A stretch of DNA of 64,000 bases. Origin: Prosthecobacter debontii (GTDB lineage: Bacteria; Verrucomicrobiota; Verrucomicrobiia; Verrucomicrobiales; Verrucomicrobiaceae). Shown here piece by piece: positions 54,588 to 63,616 of this stretch. Within the stretch, counting starts at the first letter, position 1; each line of letters opens with the position of its first letter. A program made the translations under genes and the position numbers. The notes beneath the pieces were generated by a model that made no database searches, was not told where the DNA came from, and was given only the letters and a program-made list of their open reading frames with translations. Location: positions 1 to 64,000 of the forward strand of contig CAMAQH010000005.1 of assembly GCA_945860295.1 (NCBI GenBank). The letters run 5' to 3'.

Positions 54588-55496
54588 ATGACCCCCCCGG
54601 CATCAAACCCCCAACCTGTTTCTCGCAGCCCTTTTGTGTGGCTGCGAAATAAGTTTTTTGCGGGCCTAGCCATCGCCCTGCCACTGTTGATCACCTTTTG
54701 GATCGTGAACAGCGGCTACCACCTTCTGCATGGTTGGAGTGTGCCTGCGCTGGATTTCATTGCCAGCATCATCAATGACATCGCGGGTCAGACGGTTGTG
54801 GATACAGTTAGTGCTACCTACCAGCACATCGTTACTTTCGTCGGCTTTTTGATCCCAGTGCTCGCTTTCGTCTCCCTCGGTGTCATGGCCACCAACGTTC
54901 TCGGCGTGCGCGTCGTCGCAGCCATGGACCGCCTGTTACTTAACGTGCCCATCGTCTCCTTCATCTACAAGTCGCTAAAACAAGTGATCGATGGATTCAA
55001 AGGCCTCGGCGGAAAGCAAAACTTCAAACGCGTAGTCTATGTCGATTATCCCTGTGGCGACATGAAGATGCTCGGCTTCGTCACCGGTCAATATCTCGAT
55101 CCGCAGCAAAACAAAATCCTCGCCGCCGTCTTCATTCCCGGTGCGCTCAGTCCGATGACTGGCCTGCTTCTCGTCGTCCCCATCGAGCAAGTCACTGATG
55201 CCCCGCTTACCGTGGAAGACGCGATGAAACTCATCTTCTCTGGCGGACTCATCGTGCCATCACGCCTTGCCGCACCCGCCGCGCAGCCAGATATTAATCC
55301 CGCTCCGCTTCCAGCGTTTATTGAAGAAGCAGCCATCATCGATGAGTCGCCTCTTCCCATTGGCCTGCCACGCGCTGAAGACTTCGACTCTGGTGATCCA
55401 GATCTCTTGTCATTCAGCGAGCGCGAAGGCACCCAACTCCTCACTTCCCGCTCGCCCGCTCGGCGACTACTCCGCTCGCTTCCCTGGAAGCGCTGA
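54588..55496 (+). CDS. DUF502 family membrane protein
   Basis: 302 residues. Two membrane helices (FFAGLAIALPLLITFWIV about 23-40 and HIVTFVGFLIPVLAFVSLGVMATNVLG about 83-109) and the family sequence LLNVPIVSFIYKSLKQVIDGFKG, then VVYVDYPCGDMKMLGFVTG and FIPGALSPMTGLLLVVPIEQV, match DUF502. A variable Pro/Ala-rich, partly acidic C-terminus follows. Function of the family is unknown. It lies 180 bp from the divergent pdhB gene. Confidence 0.9.
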   Translation: MTPPASNPQPVSRSPFVWLRNKFFAGLAIALPLLITFWIVNSGYHLLHGWSVPALDFIASIINDIAGQTVVDTVSATYQHIVTFVGFLIPVLAFVSLGVMATNVLGVRVVAAMDRLLLNVPIVSFIYKSLKQVIDGFKGLGGKQNFKRVVYVDYPCGDMKMLGFVTGQYLDPQQNKILAAVFIPGALSPMTGLLLVVPIEQVTDAPLTVEDAMKLIFSGGLIVPSRLAAPAAQPDINPAPLPAFIEEAAIIDESPLPIGLPRAEDFDSGDPDLLSFSEREGTQLLTSRSPARRLLRSLPWKR

Positions 55497-55508
55497 TCAA
55501 AAAAAGTC

Positions 55509-56393
55509 TCAGGCGTGACGCCCCTTGAAAGTCAGTTCAGCGATCCCTGACTTATCGAGTCCTCCGAGTCCTAGCGTGATCATCTTTTCATACTGCGCCT
55601 TTGTCGCGTCATTCAGCGGCAGAGTCAGGTCAATCTCACGCGCCACGCCTTGAGCAATGCCGCTGTCCTTGGCGGCATGTTCAGCAGAAAACCAACAGTC
55701 GTGCTCACGCGCCACCATGTCTCCGCCATCCGTTTCCAGCACACGACTGTTCGCGCCAGTCTGTGAGAAGACCTCACGTATCATGCTCAAATCATGTCCC
55801 AGAGCTTCAGCAAGACCCAGCCCTTCAGCGAGCCCTGCGGTGTTGATATTCATCACCATGTTCACCAGCGCCTTCACCTCTGCCGCACGGCCTGGGCTAC
55901 CGATGAAGCGACGGTTCACACTCATCTGCTCGATGATCGGCAGCACACTCTGATACACGGCCTCATCACCCGCCAGCATGAGGTAAAGTTTACCCTCACG
56001 CGCATGGCTGATGCTTGATGCCATCGCAGCTTCCAAGCTGTGTGCGCCCACCGCCGCAGCCGCCGCATAAACCTTACGGTGCATGGCTGGGGAAAGCGTC
56101 GCACAGTTGATGAAGACCTTCCCCTCCGCCCCGACAATAAGACTGTCCTCATCTCCAAAAAAGATGCCGCGCATCGACGCATCATTCGTCACCACCGTGA
56201 AGATCACATCTGCAGCCGCCGTCACTGCCGCCAGCGTCTCCGGTGCCGCACAGCCCAACTCTTCCGCTAGGCTCGTCGCTGATGGGCGATGCGAGTCATA
56301 GACCGCGCTGATCGTGTATCCGCAATCCTTCAGACGTCGAGCCATGTTGGCTCCCATGCGTCCGACTCCGACAAAGGCAATCTTTTGGCTCAT
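55509..56393 (-). CDS. 3-hydroxyisobutyrate/beta-hydroxyacid dehydrogenase-like oxidoreductase
   Basis: 294 residues from ATG 56393 (MSQKIAFVGVGRMGANMARRL), well inside the 359-codon ORF. The NAD(P) fingerprint GxGxMGxNMA is followed by the substrate loop INCATLSPAMHRKV, AAMASSISHAREGKL and the catalytic Lys in EVKALVNMVMNINTAGLAEGL. HIBADH, tartronate semialdehyde reductase and succinic semialdehyde reductase share these features; substrate not assignable. Convergent with the DUF502 gene (12-bp gap). Confidence 0.9.
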   Translation of the reverse strand: MSQKIAFVGVGRMGANMARRLKDCGYTISAVYDSHRPSATSLAEELGCAAPETLAAVTAAADVIFTVVTNDASMRGIFFGDEDSLIVGAEGKVFINCATLSPAMHRKVYAAAAAVGAHSLEAAMASSISHAREGKLYLMLAGDEAVYQSVLPIIEQMSVNRRFIGSPGRAAEVKALVNMVMNINTAGLAEGLGLAEALGHDLSMIREVFSQTGANSRVLETDGGDMVAREHDCWFSAEHAAKDSGIAQGVAREIDLTLPLNDATKAQYEKMITLGLGGLDKSGIAELTFKGRHA

Positions 56394-56506
56394 ATGATCT
56401 ATCAAGTAATGGGTTGAGGAGCGCACACTGACCAAAGACAGCCAACACGCAACCGTGCAGACATGCCTTCTTGCCAAAACGATCCGCGCTGCCCACACTT
56501 CGCGCC

Positions 56507-58288
56507 ATGCTTTTCCTGCGGCCACTCCTAGCCATCTACCTCTGCTTTTTCGCAGTGCCAGTGGTCTGGGTAGCTGCTGAGGAAACATACTCGTCAGGAG
56601 ATATGTCGTGGACGGTGGATTCCTATGGCGTGCTGAAGACCAAGCAATGGCCTCTCGTTTCTACGCTCTTGCTAACAATCGAGGAGTCCATCCGCAAAGA
56701 CCAGAAAACAGCCAAGCCCGCCGCTCAAAAACCACTGCCAGAACTCCACTATGGTTCGGATCGTAGTGTGACGCTGCTCGCCATGTCAGAAGATAAAAAG
56801 AAGCTGACACAGACCATCCAACGCAGCGTGCGCTTTGATCAGGAACGCAAGGCCGTGCGTGTGCTCGATATCATCACCAGCGCCACTGACGAAACTCAAT
56901 ATCTCACTTTGCGCTATCAAACACGCTGGCAGCCAACCATCGTGCCGAAGCTCGCCAAACCACTTTTTATCAGCAAGCCTCCTGAAGCCAAATCACCCAT
57001 TGCGGCACTCATTGCCGCGCAGGAAACCACGCTGCCGGTGATGTACCAACTCTTTGGAAATGATGCCAAAGGCTGGAAGCGCAAGATCACCGTTCATCAG
57101 GATCTGCTCGACTGGACTTACACCGGAGTTCTACCAGCTAAGCAGCGTGTCGTATTGCTTCATTGGCTCACCTTTACCAATGATGTCAAAGCCGACACCG
57201 TGGACAAAGTGATCAGCACTTTGACCTCAGGTGGCATGCCAGAGGAAGACTCGCTGTCGGAAGATATTTTGAAGGAACTAGCCAACTTTCCCATTCCCGT
57301 CAAAGCGCCAGCCAGCAGCAAGATCGCCACGAACGAGAGCAAGCCGAAGCTCGCTTTTGTGAAAGCTTTCGCTGATGCAATTCACGTCGATTTTTCCACT
57401 GAAGTGGATCAACTCATGTTCACGTCCGGGGCCGTTGTAAAAGGAACATTTGATGCAAAAAAAGTGCAGTTGGAAAACATGGGGCGAATGCGTGAGCTAC
57501 CGCTGGCGCAGATCGCTGCCATCCGAGTTAAGCCCTCGCCGTCACGGGTATTTCTGCGGGATGGAACGGTCCTCAGTGGCCGACTAAGTTGGGCGTCCGC
57601 CACCTTTCAAAGTCAGACACTCGGCAAGCTGGCGCTCAAGCCCGAGCGCCTAGATCAGCTCGTACTCAGATCTGCTGCTGCCGATGGCAAAATGGACTTC
57701 AAACCTGTCGCTTGGATCGCGGAAGACATTGATGGTCAGATCATCGCATGGAAGACATTTCCACTAAAGCCATTGCAGACAACCTGGGCTGGTGGACGAC
57801 TCATTTTGCAATGGAGAGACATCGCGAGCATTCATCGACTGCCAGCGCCAGCGATGGAGCACTCACTCATTCTGCGTGATAGCAGTCATCTACATGTATG
57901 GCTCGACCTTAAGGAGTCTGACTCAGCGCTCAATGACTGCGCCGGACTCGCCAGCACACCCGAGGCACTGCTTTCAATCCTGGACGGCAATGCGCCGACT
58001 TCCGCGATCATTGACTCAGCCCTGATGCTTGCAGATGGCAGTGTGCTCGTCGGTGATTTTGCAGAGCCGAATCTTTCTTGGATAACTAAAGATGGCGTCA
58101 TTCAAATCCGAGCCACTGACATCCAGCAGATCAAAAGCAACGCACCGCTTTATCAAATCAAGACCACTACTGACACTCATCTGTCAGGCCAGCCCGTCGC
58201 CCCCACACTTTCCTGGAAGCGCGACAACCAAACCATGAATGTGCCCTGGCGTCTGATCACCGAACTCAAACCAGCCACCAAGCCATGA
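56507..58288 (+). CDS. Secreted protein with repeated beta modules (first of pair)
   Basis: 593 residues from ATG 56507 (MLFLRPLLAIYLCFFAVPVVWVAA), a signal peptide. Residues about 25-250 form a distinct N-terminal domain (TQTIQRSVRFDQERKAVRVLDI, YLTLRYQTRWQP) with no family. From about 300 on a module of about 40 residues recurs: VDQLMFTSGAVVKGTF, SRVFLRDGTVLSGRL, ALMLADGSVLVGDF, each followed by a beta strand and ending in an L-x-x-L/I-x-x-I helix-like turn (RLDQLVLR, DIQQIKS). At least four copies are visible. The stop overlaps the next gene (ATGA). Function unknown. Confidence 0.8.
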   Translation: MLFLRPLLAIYLCFFAVPVVWVAAEETYSSGDMSWTVDSYGVLKTKQWPLVSTLLLTIEESIRKDQKTAKPAAQKPLPELHYGSDRSVTLLAMSEDKKKLTQTIQRSVRFDQERKAVRVLDIITSATDETQYLTLRYQTRWQPTIVPKLAKPLFISKPPEAKSPIAALIAAQETTLPVMYQLFGNDAKGWKRKITVHQDLLDWTYTGVLPAKQRVVLLHWLTFTNDVKADTVDKVISTLTSGGMPEEDSLSEDILKELANFPIPVKAPASSKIATNESKPKLAFVKAFADAIHVDFSTEVDQLMFTSGAVVKGTFDAKKVQLENMGRMRELPLAQIAAIRVKPSPSRVFLRDGTVLSGRLSWASATFQSQTLGKLALKPERLDQLVLRSAAADGKMDFKPVAWIAEDIDGQIIAWKTFPLKPLQTTWAGGRLILQWRDIASIHRLPAPAMEHSLILRDSSHLHVWLDLKESDSALNDCAGLASTPEALLSILDGNAPTSAIIDSALMLADGSVLVGDFAEPNLSWITKDGVIQIRATDIQQIKSNAPLYQIKTTTDTHLSGQPVAPTLSWKRDNQTMNVPWRLITELKPATKP

Positions 58289-60235
58289 GGTGCGGACTCC
58301 TCCTGTCCTTGTTACCCCTGCTGTCCGTGACCGCGCAGCAGGCCACGGTGCCCTATCAGCCATCTGTGCTCACTGATAAGAAAGGACACGAGTGGTACAT
58401 CGAACAAAACGGCGGTCTCCAGCGCAATAGCAGCGGAGCTTCGATGATCGGAAACTGCATGATGCTACAGTTCGGCAATCAGCAGTTCTACAGCCAGCAG
58501 CCGATGACGACAGCGGATGGCAAAGAGCTTTTCATGAATGCTCAGCAGCCGATCAATGGACTCAGCATCACCCGCCGAGTCACCTTCATGGAGCGTGATG
58601 GTGGCCTGCGTTATGTGGATGAATTTCTCAACACCACGAGTCGTGACATCAACGCGACGGTGGAGCTGCGGCACAGTTTTAATAACACCGCCAAGTCACT
58701 GCTCACAAACCTTGGCCGCCTCATGAAAGACACGCTTGAGCCTACCGAGACAGGCTTCATCGGCCTACCAGGCGAATCAGATACGCATGCACCTGCGCTG
58801 CTTTTCACCGTCCGCGCGCCGAAGTCACCCCTACCAATGCGACTGACGGTGCAGAATAATAATCAGATCTCCGTCTTCCACACGCTGACCATTCCGGCAG
58901 GCAAGTCACAGACACTGGTGCATGGCATCGCTCAGATCAAAGTCGGGGCCAAGAATACGCCGGAGGAAATCACCAAAGCCTGCCAACCCTTCAGCATGGA
59001 TCGGCTAACCAAAGGCTTATCCAAAGCTACACTCAAAGCCGCTGCGAATCTCGGTGGTGTAATCGGCAGCTTTGGCTTGAATGAGTGGTTCCCAGCTGAG
59101 TTCTGGGGTGTAACCGCTAGCAGTTCAGATCAGCTCGCTCTCGGTAAAGACTCGCTCCTGAAAGGCAAGGCTACTTCAACCAGCGTGGCCATGATAAGAG
59201 ACTCTGAAAAAACGAGTATCGAGTGGGATCGCATCGCTGCAATCGCTGGCTCAAGTCACACTCAAGAGCCACGAGGCTGGCTCTGGCTGCGCGATGGACA
59301 ACGCTGGCAAGGCACGCTGGAGATGACCGACCTGCACTTCACTCTCATCAGCGGAGCCGATCTACCTTTGACTCAACTGGATCGTCTCATCCTGACTAAA
59401 TCCAGCGAGGCAACCCCTGCCCTGCTCAACACACTCATCGAACTCTGGAGCGGTGAACGTCTGGCGATCAAGCCACAGGGCGATCTTGTAGGCAGCTCGC
59501 CTTGGGGTCGCTTGGCCGTGCCCTGGCCGGAGGTCGTTGCCATGCAGAGTCAAAATAGTGAGACTCTCGGCGGCATGTTGTTTCTACAAAATGGCACTCA
59601 CGTCCGCATGATGCCTGAGCCTGGAAAGGTCACGCTCCAAACCACCAGCGTTGGCGCGCGGGACATCGACCTCAGCCAACTCCGTCACATCATCAAGCCG
59701 CAGGCAGCCAAGATGACTGAAGAAGACAGCGAACCCGCCAGTAGCTTCGTGGAACTCACGGGTGAACAACGTCTCGTTAGTCGCGTCACCACCCCTTCGC
59801 TGACCCTCATTACGACTTCTGGCCCGATCAAACTGGCACCCTCGAATCTCCGTGAGATGAAGGACATCAGCGATGACGCAGCTTCTGGCACCCAGCTTTT
59901 TAAGGCCGAACTATGGGGCGGAGGCCACATCACCGGCAGCCTTGAGGAAAGCCACATCCGTGTCGAAGAGCGCGGCTTCGCGTGGGACATTCCAGTGCGC
60001 CATCTCAGACGTCTATCGAATCCCATTCCTGTGACCGACAACGCGCTGATGCTCCGCATTGGCCAGCTATTACAAGACCTAGCGAACCCGCAGTGGAAAG
60101 TGCGTAAGACTGCCAACTCTGCTCTCCGTGAGTTGGGACCGCTGGCTAAAGGTAGTCTGCAAGAAGCACTCAAAAACAGCCACCGACGCCGAAGTCGCGC
60201 GCCGTCTTGAAGACCTACTTCAGACAGAAGAATGA
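58285..60235 (+). CDS. Secreted protein with repeated beta modules and C-terminal HEAT-like end; frameshift near 3' end
   Basis: The ORF gives 641 residues ending HRRRSRAPS at 60210. A signal peptide (LLLSLLPLLSVTAQ) is followed by an N-terminal domain with DEFLNTTSRDINATVELRHSF, then the same module as in the upstream gene: GWLWLRDGQRWQGTLEM, GMLFLQNGTHVRMMPE, SFVELTGEQRLVSRV and FKAELWGGGHITGSL. Next comes WKVRKTANSALRELGPLAKGSLQEALKN. If one base is dropped near 60181 the reading continues TDAEVARRLEDLLQTEE and stops at 60235, completing the HEAT-like unit. Listed end assumes the restored frame. Starts within the upstream stop codon. Confidence 0.75.
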
Positions 60236-60263
60236 TCCGAAGATACTTTCCCTATAATCACAC

Positions 60264-60533
60264 ATGACTACAGACACTCCCGACAACACCGAACGCAATC
60301 TTGGCACTCAACCCCTTGACGCCATCCTTATTGAGCAAGCACTCGGCAATCACGAAATCGTCGCCGCTAGCTCCGAGCCAATCACACACAAAGCCGTGCA
60401 GCGCGCACGCAAAGGCCGCCGACTGACTGGCCACATGCAGCGCCGCATCACTGCCGCAGTGAACAAGGCTGTCGCACTGCAAGGCAAGACGCTGGAACGC
60501 GAATGGCAGGTGAGTGACTTGTTCACTTACTAG
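60264..60533 (+). CDS. Small basic protein, possible nucleic-acid-binding
   Basis: 89 residues. The core ITHKAVQRARKGRRLTGHMQRRITAAVNKAV looks like two helices with a basic turn, and the C-terminus reads WQVSDLFTY. This type of short helical protein with a K-x-x-x-x-R-x-x-K-G-R-R-L signature may bind nucleic acid, but no named family is claimed. It is 29 bp past the corrected stop of the preceding gene, so may belong to the same operon. It converges on the sensor kinase gene. Confidence 0.6.
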   Translation: MTTDTPDNTERNLGTQPLDAILIEQALGNHEIVAASSEPITHKAVQRARKGRRLTGHMQRRITAAVNKAVALQGKTLEREWQVSDLFTY

Positions 60534-60539
60534 ACCCGT

Positions 60540-61988
60540 TCATTTCTTGGATAGGATCGTCATTTGGACTTCAAGTCCACTTGGCTCAAGTAAGCGGGCC
60601 GTGACGCTGCCTTTGCAAGCTTCGATGCATCTTTTCACGATAGCGAGACCGAGTCCGCTGCCGCCTGTGTGGCGGGCGCGGGCGACTTCAGGACGGTAAA
60701 ATGGCTCAAACAAGCGCGGCAAGGTTTCTGGTGGGACCCCCGGCCCTTGATCAGCAATCTTAATGATCGTTTGGCCATTTTCCTGAGAGGCCTGAATATG
60801 GATCGGCCCAGCGTGAGCCGCATAGCGGACTGCGTTGCGCAGCACATTGCCGAGCGCGCGATCAAGCGCTTTGTACAAAGTGTGAAGGGACAAATTAGCA
60901 GGCACATCGACAACCACACCGATCCCGGCAGCTTCGCGAGTGATGATTTGCTCGATGAGTTCGCGCAGATGAATTTCAACAGGTGTCTCACGATCAGGCA
61001 ACGCCTCGGCTTTTGAAAAAGTCAGCACTTCCTCAACAAGCTTAGCCATGTGTTGGAGTTCACCGTCGAGCTTCTTCAGGTAAGTGGATTGATCTGGAGT
61101 GCTGCGTTGCTCGACGATGCCTAGCGCCATCTGCATCCGGGCGATGGGCGAGCAAAGCTCATGAGCAACATCAGCCGTAATACGCCGCTGCTGCATGACA
61201 TAGTCACCGAGCTGCCCAGCCATCGCATTCACAGAAGTAGCAAGTTCACCAAGTTCATCGCTGCGTTTCTCTGGCACCCGCGCCTGAAAGTGACCATGCG
61301 CGATTGCATGAGCAGAACGATTGAGTTGGCTAATGGATCGTGTGATGCCACGAACGAAAGGCAGCCACAAAAGGGCAGACACGACTAGACAGGCAGCACC
61401 GAGTCCGATCCATGGCCAAAGGTCGATAAATAGCCCACCGCCTGTGACCGATTCAGAAGCCATCACCAGCGTCAGCGGCATGAAATCAGGGCCATAGGCC
61501 AAGTCGAGATGGATACCCGCCCAATACCGCGCCGGACTTCCAGTGCGCTGCATGAATCGCGGCTTTGGCGGCGCATCAGGCGGGCGGCCTTTGGCTTGAG
61601 GAGACTGCTTCGGAGGTGGTCTCCGAGCCGACGGCCGATCACCAGCAGGTCGCTTATCAGCAATTTTTGGCATCAAATCGGTAGGCACATCTAAAGGCTC
61701 TCCCATGACCTGAATTCCCCCACGATTAAACAACGCGAAGGCGACTCCATAGGCCTCGTCATACTGCTTCAGTGCGGCTGCCCACTCTCTTTCAGGCATG
61801 TGTGTAAGCTCATTGGTAACCTTATCACCAATCAGTGAAATCTGATCTCCTGCTGGCCCGAGAAGCATCCAATCGAGACTCATGTGAAACTGCATTTGCA
61901 GGAATCCAACCACGAGCAAAACAAGGATCAGCACATTTACCCCCAGCCAGGCCAACACTTTAATATAGATGGGAATTCCGCGACTCAT
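60540..61988 (-). CDS. Sensor histidine kinase (CpxA/EnvZ-like)
   Basis: 482 residues from ATG 61988 (MSRGIPIYIKVLAWLGVNVL). Two membrane helices (about 12-32 and 165-185) bracket a periplasmic domain with an unusual Pro/Lys/Arg-rich stretch (RPSARRPPPKQSPQAKGRPP). Then HAMP (LPFVRGITRSISQLNRSAHAI), H-box ADVAHELCSPIARMQMAL with the phospho-His, N-box LGNVLRNAVRYAAH, G1 IADQGPGVPPE and G2 GGSGLGLAIVKR. Its start is 1 bp after the response-regulator stop. Confidence 0.95.
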   Translation of the reverse strand: MSRGIPIYIKVLAWLGVNVLILVLLVVGFLQMQFHMSLDWMLLGPAGDQISLIGDKVTNELTHMPEREWAAALKQYDEAYGVAFALFNRGGIQVMGEPLDVPTDLMPKIADKRPAGDRPSARRPPPKQSPQAKGRPPDAPPKPRFMQRTGSPARYWAGIHLDLAYGPDFMPLTLVMASESVTGGGLFIDLWPWIGLGAACLVVSALLWLPFVRGITRSISQLNRSAHAIAHGHFQARVPEKRSDELGELATSVNAMAGQLGDYVMQQRRITADVAHELCSPIARMQMALGIVEQRSTPDQSTYLKKLDGELQHMAKLVEEVLTFSKAEALPDRETPVEIHLRELIEQIITREAAGIGVVVDVPANLSLHTLYKALDRALGNVLRNAVRYAAHAGPIHIQASQENGQTIIKIADQGPGVPPETLPRLFEPFYRPEVARARHTGGSGLGLAIVKRCIEACKGSVTARLLEPSGLEVQMTILSKK

Positions 61989-61989
61989 G

Positions 61990-62688
61990 TTAGCGGGTGG
62001 GAGCGATGAGTTGATAGCCGTATCCACGCACCGTCTTGATAAACTGTGGATTTTTTGGGTCATCACCGAGCTTCTTACGGAGCGTGGAAATGTGCATGTC
62101 GATGGCACGATCAAAGACATCCCATTCTCGATCAGCGACCTCTTCAATGAGCTGTTCGCGAGTCTTCACGCGTCCGTGCGCCTTGGCCAGCGAGATGAGT
62201 AGCCCAAACTCCGCTGGTGTGAGCGTAAGCGCTTCGTCCCCCAAAACGACACCATGGGATTCGGGATTAATGCGCAACGGACCGAAGATGATTTCCTGCA
62301 TCGGAGCCTGAGGTGTGGTTTCCGCCACCCAACCCGTGCGCCGCATCACCGCTCGGAGCCGGGCCAAAAGCTCACGCGACGAAAAAGTCTTCGGCAAATA
62401 ATCATCCGCTCCCAGTTCTAGTCCGACTACACGGTCCACCTCATCACCACGCCCTGTCAGCATCAGGACGGGCACTTTGGATTTAGCTCGAATCCGGCGC
62501 AGGACCTCAAAGCCATCAAAGCCCGGCATCATCACATCAAGAATAATCGCGTGCCAGACCTCAGCCGTCGCACGAGTCGCCCCATTGATGCCATCGTGCT
62601 CAGCTTCGACCTGGAAGCCCATCGGCCCAAGATAGTCTGCCACGAGCTGGCAGAGTTCCGCGTCGTCGTCGATGATCAAAATGCGCAT
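61990..62688 (-). CDS. OmpR/CpxR-type response regulator
   Basis: 232 residues from ATG 62688 (MRILIIDDDAELCQLVADYL). The receiver domain has the acidic pair DDD, the phospho-Asp in AIILDVMMPGFDGFEVL (about 51), Thr in MLTGRGDE and Lys in DYLPKTFSSRE. The C-terminal winged helix (LTPAEFGLLISLAKAHGRVKTREQLIEEV, VRGYGYQLI) binds DNA. It forms a two-gene operon with the kinase. Envelope stress sensing is inferred only from similarity to CpxRA organisation. Confidence 0.95.
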   Translation of the reverse strand: MRILIIDDDAELCQLVADYLGPMGFQVEAEHDGINGATRATAEVWHAIILDVMMPGFDGFEVLRRIRAKSKVPVLMLTGRGDEVDRVVGLELGADDYLPKTFSSRELLARLRAVMRRTGWVAETTPQAPMQEIIFGPLRINPESHGVVLGDEALTLTPAEFGLLISLAKAHGRVKTREQLIEEVADREWDVFDRAIDMHISTLRKKLGDDPKNPQFIKTVRGYGYQLIAPTR

Positions 62689-62878
62689 GAAGGAAGTCAC
62701 ATACCAACTATCACCAGTCCCATCTTTCAGAGCGAGTTTCTTTACCGCATACTGACAAATCTCTCCTGACAACGACTCCATCAAACAGTCTCATCAAGAC
62801 CCAATTTCCCCAGCCCGTGACAATTCTTTAATTTAGTTTTGACATGCCGAACGCAATCAGACAGTCTCACTCCACGAT

Positions 62879-63556
62879 ATGAATAAATATCTCCTGCTCT
62901 CCATCCTCCCTATCCTCGCCTCCTGTTCTTCAACCCCGACATCGACGAAACTCTCAGACATTCCTGAGCGCCCGTCTCAAGGTTTCGCTCAAGATGGCGA
63001 GAGACATACGAACAACGGCTTATCTTACCCTCACCGTGGTGTGAATCAGGCGGCTGTTTCATCTCTTGATGTCACTGAGGATTCCGCGGGCTTCGTCAGT
63101 GGTGTCGGCACGCGTCAGGTGCGCAATTACGCAAACACCGGCTTCCACACTGCACGTCGCGGCAGTCATATCGTTCGCAAGGAAGGCACCCGCTATGCAG
63201 AAGTCGTCTATGATATCGATGACCAAGGCACCCAACTCGCTCACGATGAAACGATCGCTTACAGCAACTTCGTCGGAAACGGCATGGAGCGCACGATGCA
63301 TTCCGGTGGAACTCTCGTTTGTGGCGTAATGAAGACATATTCTAATGCAGTGGACAGCACGACTCGCGGTATCTTCGGTGGACTCCTTCGTTGTACTGTC
63401 CGTGACACCAAGAACTACATGGTAGGCAGTCTGAATGATGACTATCCAGTGGCAGACATGCCTGGTTCAGGTTTCAGAGGCACACTTCGCATGCCGGTGG
63501 CAGAAGTGCCAGTTGCTGAAACCAGTGGCAAGGCGGTTTATACGGCCTCGAAATAA
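62879..63556 (+). CDS. Predicted lipoprotein of unknown function
   Basis: 225 residues. MNKYLLLSILPILASCSSTPT has a hydrophobic stretch and a lipobox-like LASC, so Cys15 is probably lipidated. The mature part is polar with RGSHIVRKEGTRYAEVVYDI and TRGIFGGLLRCTVRDTKN. No family recognised. A terminator follows. It is divergent from the response regulator (190-bp gap), so control by that regulator is possible but unproven. Confidence 0.8.
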   Translation: MNKYLLLSILPILASCSSTPTSTKLSDIPERPSQGFAQDGERHTNNGLSYPHRGVNQAAVSSLDVTEDSAGFVSGVGTRQVRNYANTGFHTARRGSHIVRKEGTRYAEVVYDIDDQGTQLAHDETIAYSNFVGNGMERTMHSGGTLVCGVMKTYSNAVDSTTRGIFGGLLRCTVRDTKNYMVGSLNDDYPVADMPGSGFRGTLRMPVAEVPVAETSGKAVYTASK

Positions 63557-63582
63557 TCTCCGACCTCTCTTCATTTTTTTGG

Positions 63583-63615
63583 AAAGGCGACTCTCATGAG
63601 TCGCCTTTCTTTTTG
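63583..63615 (+). terminator. Rho-independent terminator between convergent genes
   Basis: aaaggcgactc and gagtcgccttt form an 11-bp perfect stem around tcat, followed by cttttt. The upstream A-rich side could also serve the convergent maf gene. Confidence 0.93.
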
Positions 63616-63616
63616 G

